DNA from: an uncultured Prevotella sp.
Lineage (GTDB): Bacteria; Bacteroidota; Bacteroidia; Bacteroidales; Bacteroidaceae
Assembly: GCA_937892695.1 (NCBI GenBank)
Contig: CALBJK010000238.1
Span: 1-11,813, forward strand
Direction: 5' to 3'
DNA: 11,813 nt
Shown: piece by piece, positions 1 to 8,026 of the stretch
How the letters are laid out: every line of letters starts with the position of its first letter
How positions within the stretch are numbered: position 1 is the stretch's first letter
Program-made: the position numbers and the translations under genes
The notes under the pieces: model-generated
What the model was told of the DNA's origin: nothing
Seen by the model: only the letters and a program-made list of their open reading frames with translations
Databases searched by the model: none

Positions 1-1
1 T

Positions 2-580
2 CTAACATCGATAAATGACTCCGAAGACGTGACCGACATACCCGATCTGACTATAGAGGAGAATGCAGACAAATGGATAAGAAGCAATCCAAAGGCTTTC
101 TGCAACACTAACGATAAGAAAATCTTACGCCAAGTACTGAACGACTACGACCAGGAAACGGCTGATTTCTACCGTTGGCATGTCAGATATAGCCAAGAAA
201 AAGTGAAGCAGCTTCTTGAAGAGAAGGTAAAAACAGACTTCGGCGACATCATCGATCTAGTTCCTGTAGAACGTGGAAAGAGCGGAAGAATATGCAAACT
301 GAAGATTGTTGGCAGCAAGCGGACGTATACTATAGGAAAGGAACTGGAAATACGACGTGCCCTTAGCGACACCCATTTGTACAGCAGCGCATTCGTAGTG
401 GACAAAAAAGACATTACCAACGGCGTACCAGCTACGTTCCTTCTCACCGGAGCCGGATGGGGACACGGAGTCGGGTTGTGCCAGATTGGAGCTGCTGTCA
501 TGGGCGAAAACGGCTACAGCTATGAAGCGATTCTGCGCCACTACTATCATGGAGCAGAGATAAAGAAAATCTATAAATGA
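2..580 (+). CDS. SpoIID/LytB-domain protein, C-terminal part (5' end outside window)
   Basis: The reading frame is open from base 2 to the TAA at 578-580, giving 192 residues. A GTG lies at 29, but codons upstream of it are open to the edge, so the true start is outside the window and 29 should not be used as the start. The frame contains the C-terminal signature of the SpoIID/LytB family, GWGHGVGLCQIGA, at 455-493, followed by a conserved tail (YEAILRHYYHGAEI). Family members such as SpoIID are lytic transglycosylases that cleave peptidoglycan glycan strands; their catalytic glutamate lies further N-terminal and is not visible here, so activity is inferred. The stop lies 10 bases before an AmpG-like permease gene, which suggests an operon for wall turnover or recycling. 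Family assignment is firm; the substrate is not known. Confidence 0.88.
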   Translation, partial: LTSINDSEDVTDIPDLTIEENADKWIRSNPKAFCNTNDKKILRQVLNDYDQETADFYRWHVRYSQEKVKQLLEEKVKTDFGDIIDLVPVERGKSGRICKLKIVGSKRTYTIGKELEIRRALSDTHLYSSAFVVDKKDITNGVPATFLLTGAGWGHGVGLCQIGAAVMGENGYSYEAILRHYYHGAEIKKIYK

Positions 581-590
581 AGAACTGGCG

Positions 591-2543
591 ATGAAAAACG
601 ACATCGAAAACAATAAAAGAAAAAGTCCGTGGGCGTGGATTCCATCGCTCTACTTTGCAGAGGGACTTCCCTACGTGGCCGTGATGACAATCTCAGTCAT
701 TATGTACAAGCGTCTCGGCATCTCCAATACAGACATTGCACTGTACACAGGCTGGCTTTATCTGCCATGGGTGATAAAGCCCTTCTGGAGTCCGTTTGTT
801 GATTTGGCTAAGACAAAACGATGGTGGACACTGGCTATGCAATGGATTCTTGCTGCGGCTTTCGCCGGAATAGCATTCGCCATACCCACACCGTTTTTCT
901 TTCAGCTTACTCTGGCCGTGTTCTGGATCGTAGGACTGACATCAGCGACACACGACATTGCTGCCGACGGATTCTACATGCACGCCCTTACAGAGCACCA
1001 ACAGTCACTGTATGTCGGCATACGAAGCACATTTTACAGAGTGGCTACCGTAGCCGGACAGGGATTGCTTGTCATCATAGCCGGACTGATAGAGACCAAC
1101 ACCGGACTTCAACCGGCAAGGATAAAAGTAGAAGCGTCACCACAATACACCAACATCTTGTCGCTTCCAAAATTTGAGTCCACGACTGGCACACAAGGAC
1201 TGCAGACAAGAGAAACATCATCAAACACCACTGACAGAAATAAAGAATCCTTGTATTTCGTCTTCACGCAAACAACAATAAAGGCTGGCGTAAAAGCTAA
1301 CAGCGGAGACGGAAAGGCATCGGTTGAAGAAATAAAAAGCAAGATTGCTGCAATCACTGACAGCATAAAGAATCTTAACCAGTCCAACGGGTTTGTAAGA
1401 GCAGAAGCCAACGCTACAGAGAAAACTACCGTCGACAAAGCTACAACCGGGAAAGAAGGTCTTGGCCGACGTTTCACAGCTTGGGTGCACAACGTATTCG
1501 GAGAAGAGACCAGACACACCGACGAAGCCATTGACAATATAGTAGCTGTAGGAGTGCATCTGAACAAATGTCCGGCCAAAGGTGAAGAAATTGTTTTCAA
1601 CTGCACATTCAAGAGCGGCGACCAGAGCATATCGCTTGAACAGAACAAGTTTCCGCCACGCTTTGTATTCACTTCTGACAATTGGGACAAGACAGCCTAC
1701 CTGCTTTTTCATATCGATCATAAGCTGAAGAAAAACACATCGGCAACGTTCGTTGGCTCGTCTGGCAACATTCCTTTCGCTTGGTCTGTCGTATTCGTAA
1801 TACTGTCGGCATTTTTCCTGCTTTGCGCAATCTATCATAGCTTCGCCTTGCCACGCCCTGCTTCCGACCACGCGTCGTCCGATGTCACGGCAGGAAATAT
1901 TCTGCACGAATTTTTCGCGACATTCAGAAGTTTCTTCTCAAAGAAGCAGGCATTCACCTCCATACTGTTCATGCTGCTCTATCGTTTGCCCGAAGCCCAA
2001 CTCGTAAAGCTAATCAATCCGTTCCTGCTCGATCCGGTCGACAAAGGCGGCCTCGGTCTTACGACTGGACAGGTAGGTTTTGTATATGGGACAGTGGGCA
2101 TTATCGGACTGACAATAGGAGGCATTGTCGGGGGTATCGTCGCAGCTAAAGGAGGGCTGAAAAAGTGGCTCTGGCCTATGGCCTGGAGCATGTCTCTCAC
2201 CTGTCTGACGTTCGTCTACCTGAGCTACGTACAGGATCACTCACTGTGGGTGGTCAATCTCTGCGTCTTCATCGAGCAGTTCGGATACGGATTCGGCTTT
2301 ACGGCCTATATGTTGTTCCTCATCTACTTCTCAGAAGGCGAGCACAAGACCTCACACTATGCCATTTGCACTGGCTTTATGGCCTTGGGCATGATGCTTC
2401 CGGGCATGGCTGCAGGATGGTTGCAAGAGACTATAGGCTACCGTCATTTCTTCGTATGGACAATGATATGCTGCCTTTCTACTGTGTTGGTATGCGCCTT
2501 TGTGAAGATTGATCCTACATTCGGGAAAAAGAAAATAGGCTAA
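591..2543 (+). CDS. AmpG-like MFS permease with a large periplasmic insertion
   Basis: A 650-residue membrane protein of the major facilitator superfamily, similar to AmpG-type muropeptide permeases, which import anhydro-muropeptides. Predicted helices by eye: TM1 17-38, TM2 48-66, TM3 78-98, TM4 101-121, TM5 148-168, TM6 394-417, and six more between 452 and 638. The motif HDIAADGFY (121-129) just after TM4 matches the conserved acidic motif of this family. Usual family lengths are about 420-490; the excess is residues 169-393, between TM5 and TM6, which should face the periplasm if the N-terminus is cytoplasmic. The start at 591 lies 10 bases after the SpoIID-like stop, and the stop is 4 bases before a paralogous permease. 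Wall-fragment transport is inferred from family and neighbours; another substrate is possible. Confidence 0.85.
   Translation: MKNDIENNKRKSPWAWIPSLYFAEGLPYVAVMTISVIMYKRLGISNTDIALYTGWLYLPWVIKPFWSPFVDLAKTKRWWTLAMQWILAAAFAGIAFAIPTPFFFQLTLAVFWIVGLTSATHDIAADGFYMHALTEHQQSLYVGIRSTFYRVATVAGQGLLVIIAGLIETNTGLQPARIKVEASPQYTNILSLPKFESTTGTQGLQTRETSSNTTDRNKESLYFVFTQTTIKAGVKANSGDGKASVEEIKSKIAAITDSIKNLNQSNGFVRAEANATEKTTVDKATTGKEGLGRRFTAWVHNVFGEETRHTDEAIDNIVAVGVHLNKCPAKGEEIVFNCTFKSGDQSISLEQNKFPPRFVFTSDNWDKTAYLLFHIDHKLKKNTSATFVGSSGNIPFAWSVVFVILSAFFLLCAIYHSFALPRPASDHASSDVTAGNILHEFFATFRSFFSKKQAFTSILFMLLYRLPEAQLVKLINPFLLDPVDKGGLGLTTGQVGFVYGTVGIIGLTIGGIVGGIVAAKGGLKKWLWPMAWSMSLTCLTFVYLSYVQDHSLWVVNLCVFIEQFGYGFGFTAYMLFLIYFSEGEHKTSHYAICTGFMALGMMLPGMAAGWLQETIGYRHFFVWTMICCLSTVLVCAFVKIDPTFGKKKIG
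1095..1769 (+). other. Extra periplasmic domain inserted in the permease (residues 169-393)
   Basis: This stretch encodes a hydrophilic segment of about 225 residues between TM5 and TM6 of the permease. Its first half is polar and low in complexity (many T, S, K, N). Its second half, about 315-390, has alternating hydrophobic residues, two cysteines (C327 and C338) and a segment with FVFTSDNWDK followed by a strand-like YLLFHID. This resembles the pattern of small beta-sandwich domains (Calx-beta-like), but that is inference from pattern only. The neighbouring paralog has only about 10 residues at the same place. Confidence 0.7.
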
Positions 2544-2547
2544 TTGA

Positions 2548-3870
2548 ATGGCTATGACTGCAAAACATAATATTGAAACAGACAGACATAACGATATTGA
2601 CTCCATGGCAAAAGGTAGAAGACGCTGGCTATGGATGCCCACGATATTCTTTGTCAACAGTCTGCCTCACATTGTTGTTATGCTGTCACTAGTTATGTTC
2701 AAGCGTTTCGGAATGGACAACGGCAAGCTCGCTTTCACCCTTTCGCTTCCTTTCATTCCGTGGATTTTACGGCCTCTGATAGAAAAAGCCGTGACCTTAT
2801 CCGCCTTTGCGCCAAAAACATGGATGATGGCTACAGGATTCGTATTTTGGATTTCGCTGGCCGCAATCAGTTTTTTCATTCCTGGCGCAATATGGCGGAC
2901 CGACATTATATGGCTTATTATGGCTATCTCGCTGGCCGGGTGTGTCCATTCGGTCGCATTAGAGCAGTTTTATGTTCCCCATTTTTTTACTATGTCTAAA
3001 GGCATTCATGGCCGCACTTGTATCATTCTTCACGGACTGTCACTGATGCTCGGTATAGGCGTGTTTGCCATGTTTGCCGGCAACATCGAAGTAATCACAC
3101 GAAGCAAAATACAGGCTTGGAGTACGGTATTCCTCGTTATGGCTGCGCTGTTCCTGACGTTATGGATTTATCATAGCTGGTCGCTGCCCGACGTAGGAAG
3201 CCCTTATCTGACGACGAAACGAGTTTCCGCAAGCCACACTCATTTCCAGTTGTCTATGTTCCGGGTGTTTTCCAGAAAGCCTGTTTTGCAGGTGTTTACG
3301 TTCATATTCCTCTTGCCAGAAGCGTTTGTAAGCAAAATAGGGTCACTATTCATCATTGATGCAGGGCATAACGGTGGTCTCGGACTGTCACCACAAGAAT
3401 TTGCCTTGATACAGGGAACGGTCGGAATGCTGGGAATGACGGTCGGAGCGGTAATAAGCAATCTGCTTCCGTCGTCGTTAAACCGACAGATACTAAGACT
3501 GCTGATGGTTGGCTCAGTGATGATGCAGAGCATCATATACGTCTACATGAGTCACACTCTGCCGGGAAGCATACTGTTTGTCAATGTTTACGTATTTGTC
3601 GCCGAGGTATGCTTTGGCTTCGGACTATCATCCTATCAGAACGAATTTCTAAACGCCAATCAAACATCATCTTCCAATTATTCTACAACAATGGCACTCA
3701 TGGCAATGTCGATGTTGATACCAGGAATGGTCTCCGGTTACTTGCTCGAAGCCACCAGTTACCGACTATATTTCATAATTGTGATGGCTTGCGCATTTTT
3801 CACATTCATGATTACACCGTTTATCACTGTTTCGTCCGATGAAGACGAAAAGCCAAAATCTTATCTATGA
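2548..3870 (+). CDS. Second AmpG-like MFS permease, divergent paralog
   Basis: A 440-residue major facilitator protein that aligns by eye with the preceding permease: both share IYHS followed by LP after TM6, LPEA before TM7, GGLGL, and QGTVGMLGMTVG / YGTVGIIGLTIG in the C-terminal half. It is of normal family length and has a short TM5-TM6 loop (about residues 179-190). The acidic motif HDIAADGFY of the first permease is replaced by HSVALEQFY (134-142), so its transport mechanism or substrate may differ. The chosen start at 2548 is 4 bases after the upstream stop; a second ATG at 2605 (residue 20), just before basic residues and TM1, is an alternative. It is probably co-transcribed with its neighbours. 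Substrate is unknown; muropeptide-like material is an inference from context. Confidence 0.8.
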   Translation: MAMTAKHNIETDRHNDIDSMAKGRRRWLWMPTIFFVNSLPHIVVMLSLVMFKRFGMDNGKLAFTLSLPFIPWILRPLIEKAVTLSAFAPKTWMMATGFVFWISLAAISFFIPGAIWRTDIIWLIMAISLAGCVHSVALEQFYVPHFFTMSKGIHGRTCIILHGLSLMLGIGVFAMFAGNIEVITRSKIQAWSTVFLVMAALFLTLWIYHSWSLPDVGSPYLTTKRVSASHTHFQLSMFRVFSRKPVLQVFTFIFLLPEAFVSKIGSLFIIDAGHNGGLGLSPQEFALIQGTVGMLGMTVGAVISNLLPSSLNRQILRLLMVGSVMMQSIIYVYMSHTLPGSILFVNVYVFVAEVCFGFGLSSYQNEFLNANQTSSSNYSTTMALMAMSMLIPGMVSGYLLEATSYRLYFIIVMACAFFTFMITPFITVSSDEDEKPKSYL

Positions 3871-3876
3871 CAGCCC

Positions 3877-5109
3877 ATGTATGCGATATTCGACTGTGAC
3901 AACTGCTTCGTAAGCTGCGAGAGGGTGATGCGTCCCGAACTTGAAGGCAAGCCTGTCGTGGTTCTGAGCAATAACGACGGATGTGTCGTTGCGCGTAGCC
4001 AAGAGGCTAAACGCCTCGGAGTAAGAGCAGGAATGCCGTACTTCAAGATGAAAGACATGCTGCCGGGTGTAGACGTAATAGCATGTTCGGGCAATCACGA
4101 ACTCTACCGGGACATTACAAGAAAGGTCATGGACATCATCGAAGCCGACACACCCGAATTCCACCGATACTCCATCGACGAGGCATTCTGCCTGCTCGAC
4201 GGCATGGAACGCATCGACCTGAAACGATGGGGCGAAGAAATGTCTGCAAAAATAAAGCGTATGACCAGAATGCCTGTAAGCATTGGTATAGCCTCAACGA
4301 AGACGCTTGCAAAATGCGCCGACCGCTTTGCCAAGGACTATCCCGGCTACAACAAATGCTGTATCATAGACACAGAAGAGCGCAGAAGAAAGGCTCTCAG
4401 GCTTTTCTCTATAGACGAAGTGTGGGGAATAGGCCGACGACTTGCCGACAAACTGAGTTCATACGGAATAAGGACGGCTTACGACTTTGCGGAGAAGCCG
4501 AAGTCATGGATCCGGCACGAGTTCCATCTGACAGCCGAGCAGACATGGCTCGAACTGAACGGAGAGGACTGCATTCCAACACGCACTGACGCTAAGAAGA
4601 AAAGTATAAGCAACACCCGTACATTCGCCACTATGACATCCGACTACGAACAGCTCCATTCATACATATCCAACTTTGCAGTCAGATGTTCGGAAAGTCT
4701 CAGGCAGCAGCACAGCGTATGCTCTACAGTTACGGTGTTCATAAAGACCAACCGCTTCCGCACCGACCTGCGTCAATACACAGGCTGCATCTCTTTAAAC
4801 ATGCTCACGCCCGACAACTCGGCACAAGGACTTGTAGCGTGTGCCACAAAATGTCTGGAACGCATCTACAAACCTGATTTTTTGTATAAACGGGCCGGGG
4901 TCACGGTCTCGGAAATATGCGACGAGAACGTCATACAGACCAACTTTCTCGACTTTGATGCCGAACAGTACAGCAAGCTGAAACGACTGTCAAAAGCCAT
5001 TGACAGCATCAATCAGAGCAATGGACGACAAACTGTTATGCTAGGAAGCCAGCAGTTCAAGAAAGGCACAACTGGCATAAAGACCGTAATACCGCCCAAA
5101 GGACTATAA
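3877..5109 (+). CDS. umuC: Y-family DNA polymerase, UmuC type
   Basis: A 410-residue translesion DNA polymerase of the UmuC branch; E. coli UmuC is 422. Catalytic acids are visible as D6 (FDCDN) and D101-E102 in SIDEAF. F11 sits where E. coli UmuC has the steric-gate tyrosine. The fingers segment SNNDGCVVARSQEAK (31-45) is characteristic. A helix-hairpin-helix-like segment lies around 178-200 (EVWGIGRRLADKL) and the little-finger domain around 240-345. QTNFLDF (354-360) falls where UmuC has its beta-clamp-binding motif, followed by the C-terminal UmuC-specific region, slightly shorter than in E. coli. It starts 6 bases after the second permease stop, so it appears to belong to that transcript. 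No umuD is present in the window. Error-prone lesion bypass is known for the family; its partner here is unknown. Confidence 0.93.
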   Translation: MYAIFDCDNCFVSCERVMRPELEGKPVVVLSNNDGCVVARSQEAKRLGVRAGMPYFKMKDMLPGVDVIACSGNHELYRDITRKVMDIIEADTPEFHRYSIDEAFCLLDGMERIDLKRWGEEMSAKIKRMTRMPVSIGIASTKTLAKCADRFAKDYPGYNKCCIIDTEERRRKALRLFSIDEVWGIGRRLADKLSSYGIRTAYDFAEKPKSWIRHEFHLTAEQTWLELNGEDCIPTRTDAKKKSISNTRTFATMTSDYEQLHSYISNFAVRCSESLRQQHSVCSTVTVFIKTNRFRTDLRQYTGCISLNMLTPDNSAQGLVACATKCLERIYKPDFLYKRAGVTVSEICDENVIQTNFLDFDAEQYSKLKRLSKAIDSINQSNGRQTVMLGSQQFKKGTTGIKTVIPPKGL

Positions 5110-5124
5110 ACAGCGTAGTCGAAG

Positions 5125-6009
5125 TCAGTCGACAAACCTCTTTATTATGTCTCCGTAAGCGTCAATACGACGGTCGCGAAGGAACGGCCACCAGCGACGC
5201 ACATCCTCACTATGCCCCAAATCTACCTCAAGAGCGACTGTCTGTTCTCTATTTTCAGAAGCTCTGCACAAAAATTCTCCCTGCGGTCCTACCACAAACG
5301 AGCTGCCCCAGAAGTTAATACCCTCGGTCTGATGACTCGGATCGGGTTCAAACCCCACCCGATTGACAGCGACAACGGGCAGTCCGTTGGCTACGGCATG
5401 GCCGCGCTGAACAGAAATCCATGCATTGCGCTGACGCTGCTGTTCGTCGGAATCATCGCCAAGAGCATAGCCTATGGCCGTGGGATAAATCAAGATTTCG
5501 GCTCCCTGCATAGCCATCAATCGGGCAGCTTCGGGATACCACTGGTCCCAGCACACCATAACACCGAGTTTGCCGAGACTGGTCTGAATAGGATGAAAGC
5601 CCAAATCGCCGGGCGTGAAGTAGAACTTTTCGTAATAAGCAGGGTCGTCGGGGATGTGCATCTTGCGGTATTTTCCGGCGATACTGCCGTCACTGTCAAT
5701 GACGACAGCCGTATTATGGTACAGTCCGGGAGCGCGACGTTCGAACAACGAAGTCACGATCACCGTACCGGTTTTCTTTGCCAACCGGCTGAAACGTTCG
5801 GTCGAAGGTCCGGGAATGGGTTCGGCCAAGTCAAAATTTGCGACATACTCTACCTGACAGAAGTAGAGCGAATTGTGCAGTTCCTGCAATACCACAAGCT
5901 GTGCACCACCTTCTGCCAAATTGCATACCGACTGTTCTATACGGCTGACGTTTGTCTCCGGATCTTCACAATTGTGCTGCTGCACTATTCCTATCTTTAT
6001 ATTCTTCAT
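5125..6009 (-). CDS. aguB: N-carbamoylputrescine amidase
   Basis: A 294-residue nitrilase-superfamily enzyme that hydrolyses N-carbamoylputrescine to putrescine, CO2 and ammonia, the last step of the agmatine route to putrescine. The Glu-Lys-Cys triad is visible: E43 (LQELHNSLYF), K116 (YRKMHIPDD) and C153 (VMVCWDQWYPE). The active-site surroundings, including PAYYEKFYFTPGD (123-135) and NFWGSSF near residue 230, fit the AguB subfamily rather than a general carbon-nitrogen hydrolase. Length is typical. It lies 65 bases downstream of aguA on the same strand, so the two form a pathway pair. Its stop codon is only 15 bases from the end of umuC, read from the other strand. Start at 6009 is preceded by an A-rich leader typical of this phylum. 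Confidence 0.94.
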   Translation of the reverse strand: MKNIKIGIVQQHNCEDPETNVSRIEQSVCNLAEGGAQLVVLQELHNSLYFCQVEYVANFDLAEPIPGPSTERFSRLAKKTGTVIVTSLFERRAPGLYHNTAVVIDSDGSIAGKYRKMHIPDDPAYYEKFYFTPGDLGFHPIQTSLGKLGVMVCWDQWYPEAARLMAMQGAEILIYPTAIGYALGDDSDEQQRQRNAWISVQRGHAVANGLPVVAVNRVGFEPDPSHQTEGINFWGSSFVVGPQGEFLCRASENREQTVALEVDLGHSEDVRRWWPFLRDRRIDAYGDIIKRFVD

Positions 6010-6074
6010 CTTTATTTCTATTTTAGCGAGTTAAACAAAACCTGTCTGACGACTCAAACCGGCCATGCTTACTC

Positions 6075-7130
6075 TTAATCAGGCACACACTCCGTAGGGA
6101 ACTGCATCGTCATGCAATGCACCGAACCGTGCTGACGTATTATCGTACGAGCGTCGATACCTATCATCTGGCGTCCGGGGAAGGCTTCTTTGACCACAAG
6201 CATAGCTTCACGGTCGAGGTCGGGCTGGTCATATTGCGGCACAAGAACTGCGCCGTTTATGACAAGAAAGTTGGCGTAGGTGGCCGGAAGCCTGTCATCG
6301 CCGTCATAAATAGGTCGGGGCATGGGCAGTCGGAGCAGCCGGTAAGGCTTGCCGTCAAGGGTACGTAAGGTACGTAGCTGCCGTTCGAGAGCGCAAAAAT
6401 CGTCGTGCTGAGGGTCGTCCTCGTCACCACTGCCCACATAGACGAGCGTATCATAGGGCGCAGTACGGACAATGGTGTCGATATGGCCGTCGGTATCGTC
6501 GCCTATGAGTTGGCCGTAATCCAACCATACTATACGCTTCGCACGAAGCATTGCCTTCAGCCGCTGCTCTATCGCGTCGCGGTCGAGGGGCTGATTGCGG
6601 TGTGGAGCAAGCAGACAGCCCGACGTTGTAAACACCGTGCCGCGTCCGTCGCTCTCTATAGCTCCGCCTTCGAGCACGAAGTCGTTGTGGTCTTCGACCC
6701 TGCCACAGAAAGCCCCAGCAGCAAAGAGAGTGCGGCTCACAACGTTGTCAAGGTCGGCACAGAACTTCTCGCCCCACCCATTGAAACGGAAGTCGAGCAG
6801 TAGCGGTTCACCCTCCTCCACAGGAAGCAGCGTGATGAAACCGTGGTCGCGTGCCCATGTGTCATCGTTCCGACACGCGAAAAGGTGTACCCTGCTCATC
6901 TGTCCGGCATCAAGACTCTGCTCCAGCCGCAGCCTTGTAGCCCCGACATCCTGCGTTGCTATCACCACCGACTCGTACCGCGAAATGGCCGATACCATTT
7001 CTACGCACGTCGCAACGATATCCTCAAGATAGGGTTTCCAGTCAGTACCGGCGTGCGGCCATGTCAGCTGCACACAATATTGTTCATGCCACTCGGGCGG
7101 GAATATATAAGAAATGTCTTCCTTTGTCAT
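6075..7130 (-). CDS. aguA: Agmatine deiminase
   Basis: A 351-residue enzyme of the agmatine deiminase / peptidylarginine deiminase-like family, which converts agmatine to N-carbamoylputrescine and ammonia. Visible family motifs are the N-terminal PPEWHEQ and W.H segments (11-25), NDDTWARDHG (88-97), LEGGAIESDG (153-162), DDTDGHIDT (211-219, with catalytic-type H216) and the C-terminal HGSVHCMTMQFP containing the predicted nucleophile C339. Family length is about 340-370. The next gene, aguB, uses its product, so the pair makes putrescine from agmatine in the cytoplasm. No arginine decarboxylase or agmatine antiporter is in the window. A -7-like promoter element lies about 50 bases upstream. 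Start at 7130 retains the conserved N-terminus. Confidence 0.94.
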   Translation of the reverse strand: MTKEDISYIFPPEWHEQYCVQLTWPHAGTDWKPYLEDIVATCVEMVSAISRYESVVIATQDVGATRLRLEQSLDAGQMSRVHLFACRNDDTWARDHGFITLLPVEEGEPLLLDFRFNGWGEKFCADLDNVVSRTLFAAGAFCGRVEDHNDFVLEGGAIESDGRGTVFTTSGCLLAPHRNQPLDRDAIEQRLKAMLRAKRIVWLDYGQLIGDDTDGHIDTIVRTAPYDTLVYVGSGDEDDPQHDDFCALERQLRTLRTLDGKPYRLLRLPMPRPIYDGDDRLPATYANFLVINGAVLVPQYDQPDLDREAMLVVKEAFPGRQMIGIDARTIIRQHGSVHCMTMQFPTECVPD

Positions 7131-7181
7131 ACCTTATTATATTGTTGCCGTCGCATCTTCCATGCTCCGACCATTGTATGA

Positions 7182-7189
7182 CAAAGGTA
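7182..7189 (-). promoter_or_regulatory. Candidate Bacteroidetes -7 element upstream of aguA
   Basis: On the minus strand this reads TACCTTTG, matching the Bacteroidetes TAnnTTTG consensus. A start of transcription near 7176-7178 would give a leader of about 46 bases for aguA. I see no TTG at the expected -33 spacing, so this is a moderate candidate. The 149-base gap between the response regulator and aguA (7131-7279) shows no clear terminator hairpin. Confidence 0.45.
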
Positions 7190-7279
7190 CGGCTTATTTT
7201 CCGAAAAGCCTAATCTTTTGCGTAAATTACCGACTATATCACATCGAGAATCTTATTGCTCTCTGACAAAACACTGTGG

Positions 7280-8026
7280 CTATTTGTCAATCCATGCTTT
7301 AAAAGCGGCAGCTCGCTCCTTGCTTATCACGATGCGTTCGTCACAGCCATGAAGTCTGACACTAAGCCGTGAGCCGAAGAACGAACTTATTTTGCGTATG
7401 CCCTTCATACTTGCCATATACTGTCTGTTCAGCCTGAAAAACATGTTGGGATTAAGCTTTTTCTCCAGTTCGGCCATAGGTTCGTCGATATAATAGGACA
7501 CACCCGAATAGTCGACAGCCGTCACATGATTGTCCGATTTGCAGACGAAACATATATCCTTAACTGCCAAAATGGCAAACTCGTCGCCGCGCTCCACAAG
7601 AAAACGCTCCTTGTAGGTGGGCAGGTCACGAACAAGCTCTTCGACATGCTCTTTACGCAACAACGGATTAGATTCAATCTTCTGTATTGCCGTCCTCACC
7701 TCATCTTCAGCAAAAGGTTTCATCAGATAGTCGACACCGTTGTTCTTTATCGCCTCCATTGCATAGTCGTTGTAGGCCGTCGTAAAAATGACAAACGACT
7801 TAGGCATAACCTTCTTGAACGCCTCGAACACCGTACCGTCAAGCAGACAGATGTCTGAGAAAATGAGATAATAGTCATTGTTGGCAGACAGATGTTCGAC
7901 AACTTCCGAAACCGATGCCAGCGGACCGTACACTTCGCAGTCGGGTTTCACCCTTGCGAGCATGTCCTTTATGCGCTCAAAGCTAAGAGCGTTGTCTTCT
8001 ATTATCAAGATTTTTTTCATACGCAT
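7280..8026 (-). CDS. LytTR-family response regulator
   Basis: A 248-residue two-component response regulator. The receiver domain spans about 4-118: acidic pocket E10-D11, phospho-acceptor D58 (IFSDICLLDG), conserved T82/T83 with aromatic neighbours (FTTAYNDYAMEA) and K103 (LMKPF). A LytTR DNA-binding domain covers about 141-245, with the conserved FFRLNRQYMASMKGIRKI at 196-213. Such regulators bind direct repeats upstream of targets through the LytTR beta fold. Its start overlaps the 3' end of the histidine kinase gene by 44 bases; a second ATG at residue 3 (8020) would reduce this to 38. The pair is therefore translationally coupled. Target genes are unknown; lying upstream of aguA does not prove it controls aguA. 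Confidence 0.93.
   Translation of the reverse strand: MRMKKILIIEDNALSFERIKDMLARVKPDCEVYGPLASVSEVVEHLSANNDYYLIFSDICLLDGTVFEAFKKVMPKSFVIFTTAYNDYAMEAIKNNGVDYLMKPFAEDEVRTAIQKIESNPLLRKEHVEELVRDLPTYKERFLVERGDEFAILAVKDICFVCKSDNHVTAVDYSGVSYYIDEPMAELEKKLNPNMFFRLNRQYMASMKGIRKISSFFGSRLSVRLHGCDERIVISKERAAAFKAWIDK

Noticed and set aside
29..31. GTG at 29 as the start of the SpoIID-like gene
   Set aside because: The frame is open upstream to the window edge and the N-terminal half of the family domain is missing, so the gene is cut by the edge rather than short.
1109..1907. Minus-strand frames of 193 and 228 codons opposite the permease insertion
   Set aside because: They lie within the continuous permease reading frame and their translations look cysteine-rich and unstructured, as expected for shadow frames.
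5118..5133. Short inverted repeat (GTCGA / TCGAC) between umuC and aguB as a bidirectional terminator
   Set aside because: The stem is only 5 pairs with a 6-base loop, has no T-tract on either side and overlaps the aguB stop region, so it is too weak to annotate.
5212..6078. Long plus-strand frame (288 codons) opposite aguB
   Set aside because: It is the antisense shadow of aguB, which has a complete catalytic triad and family-wide similarity. The antisense translation shows no recognisable domain.
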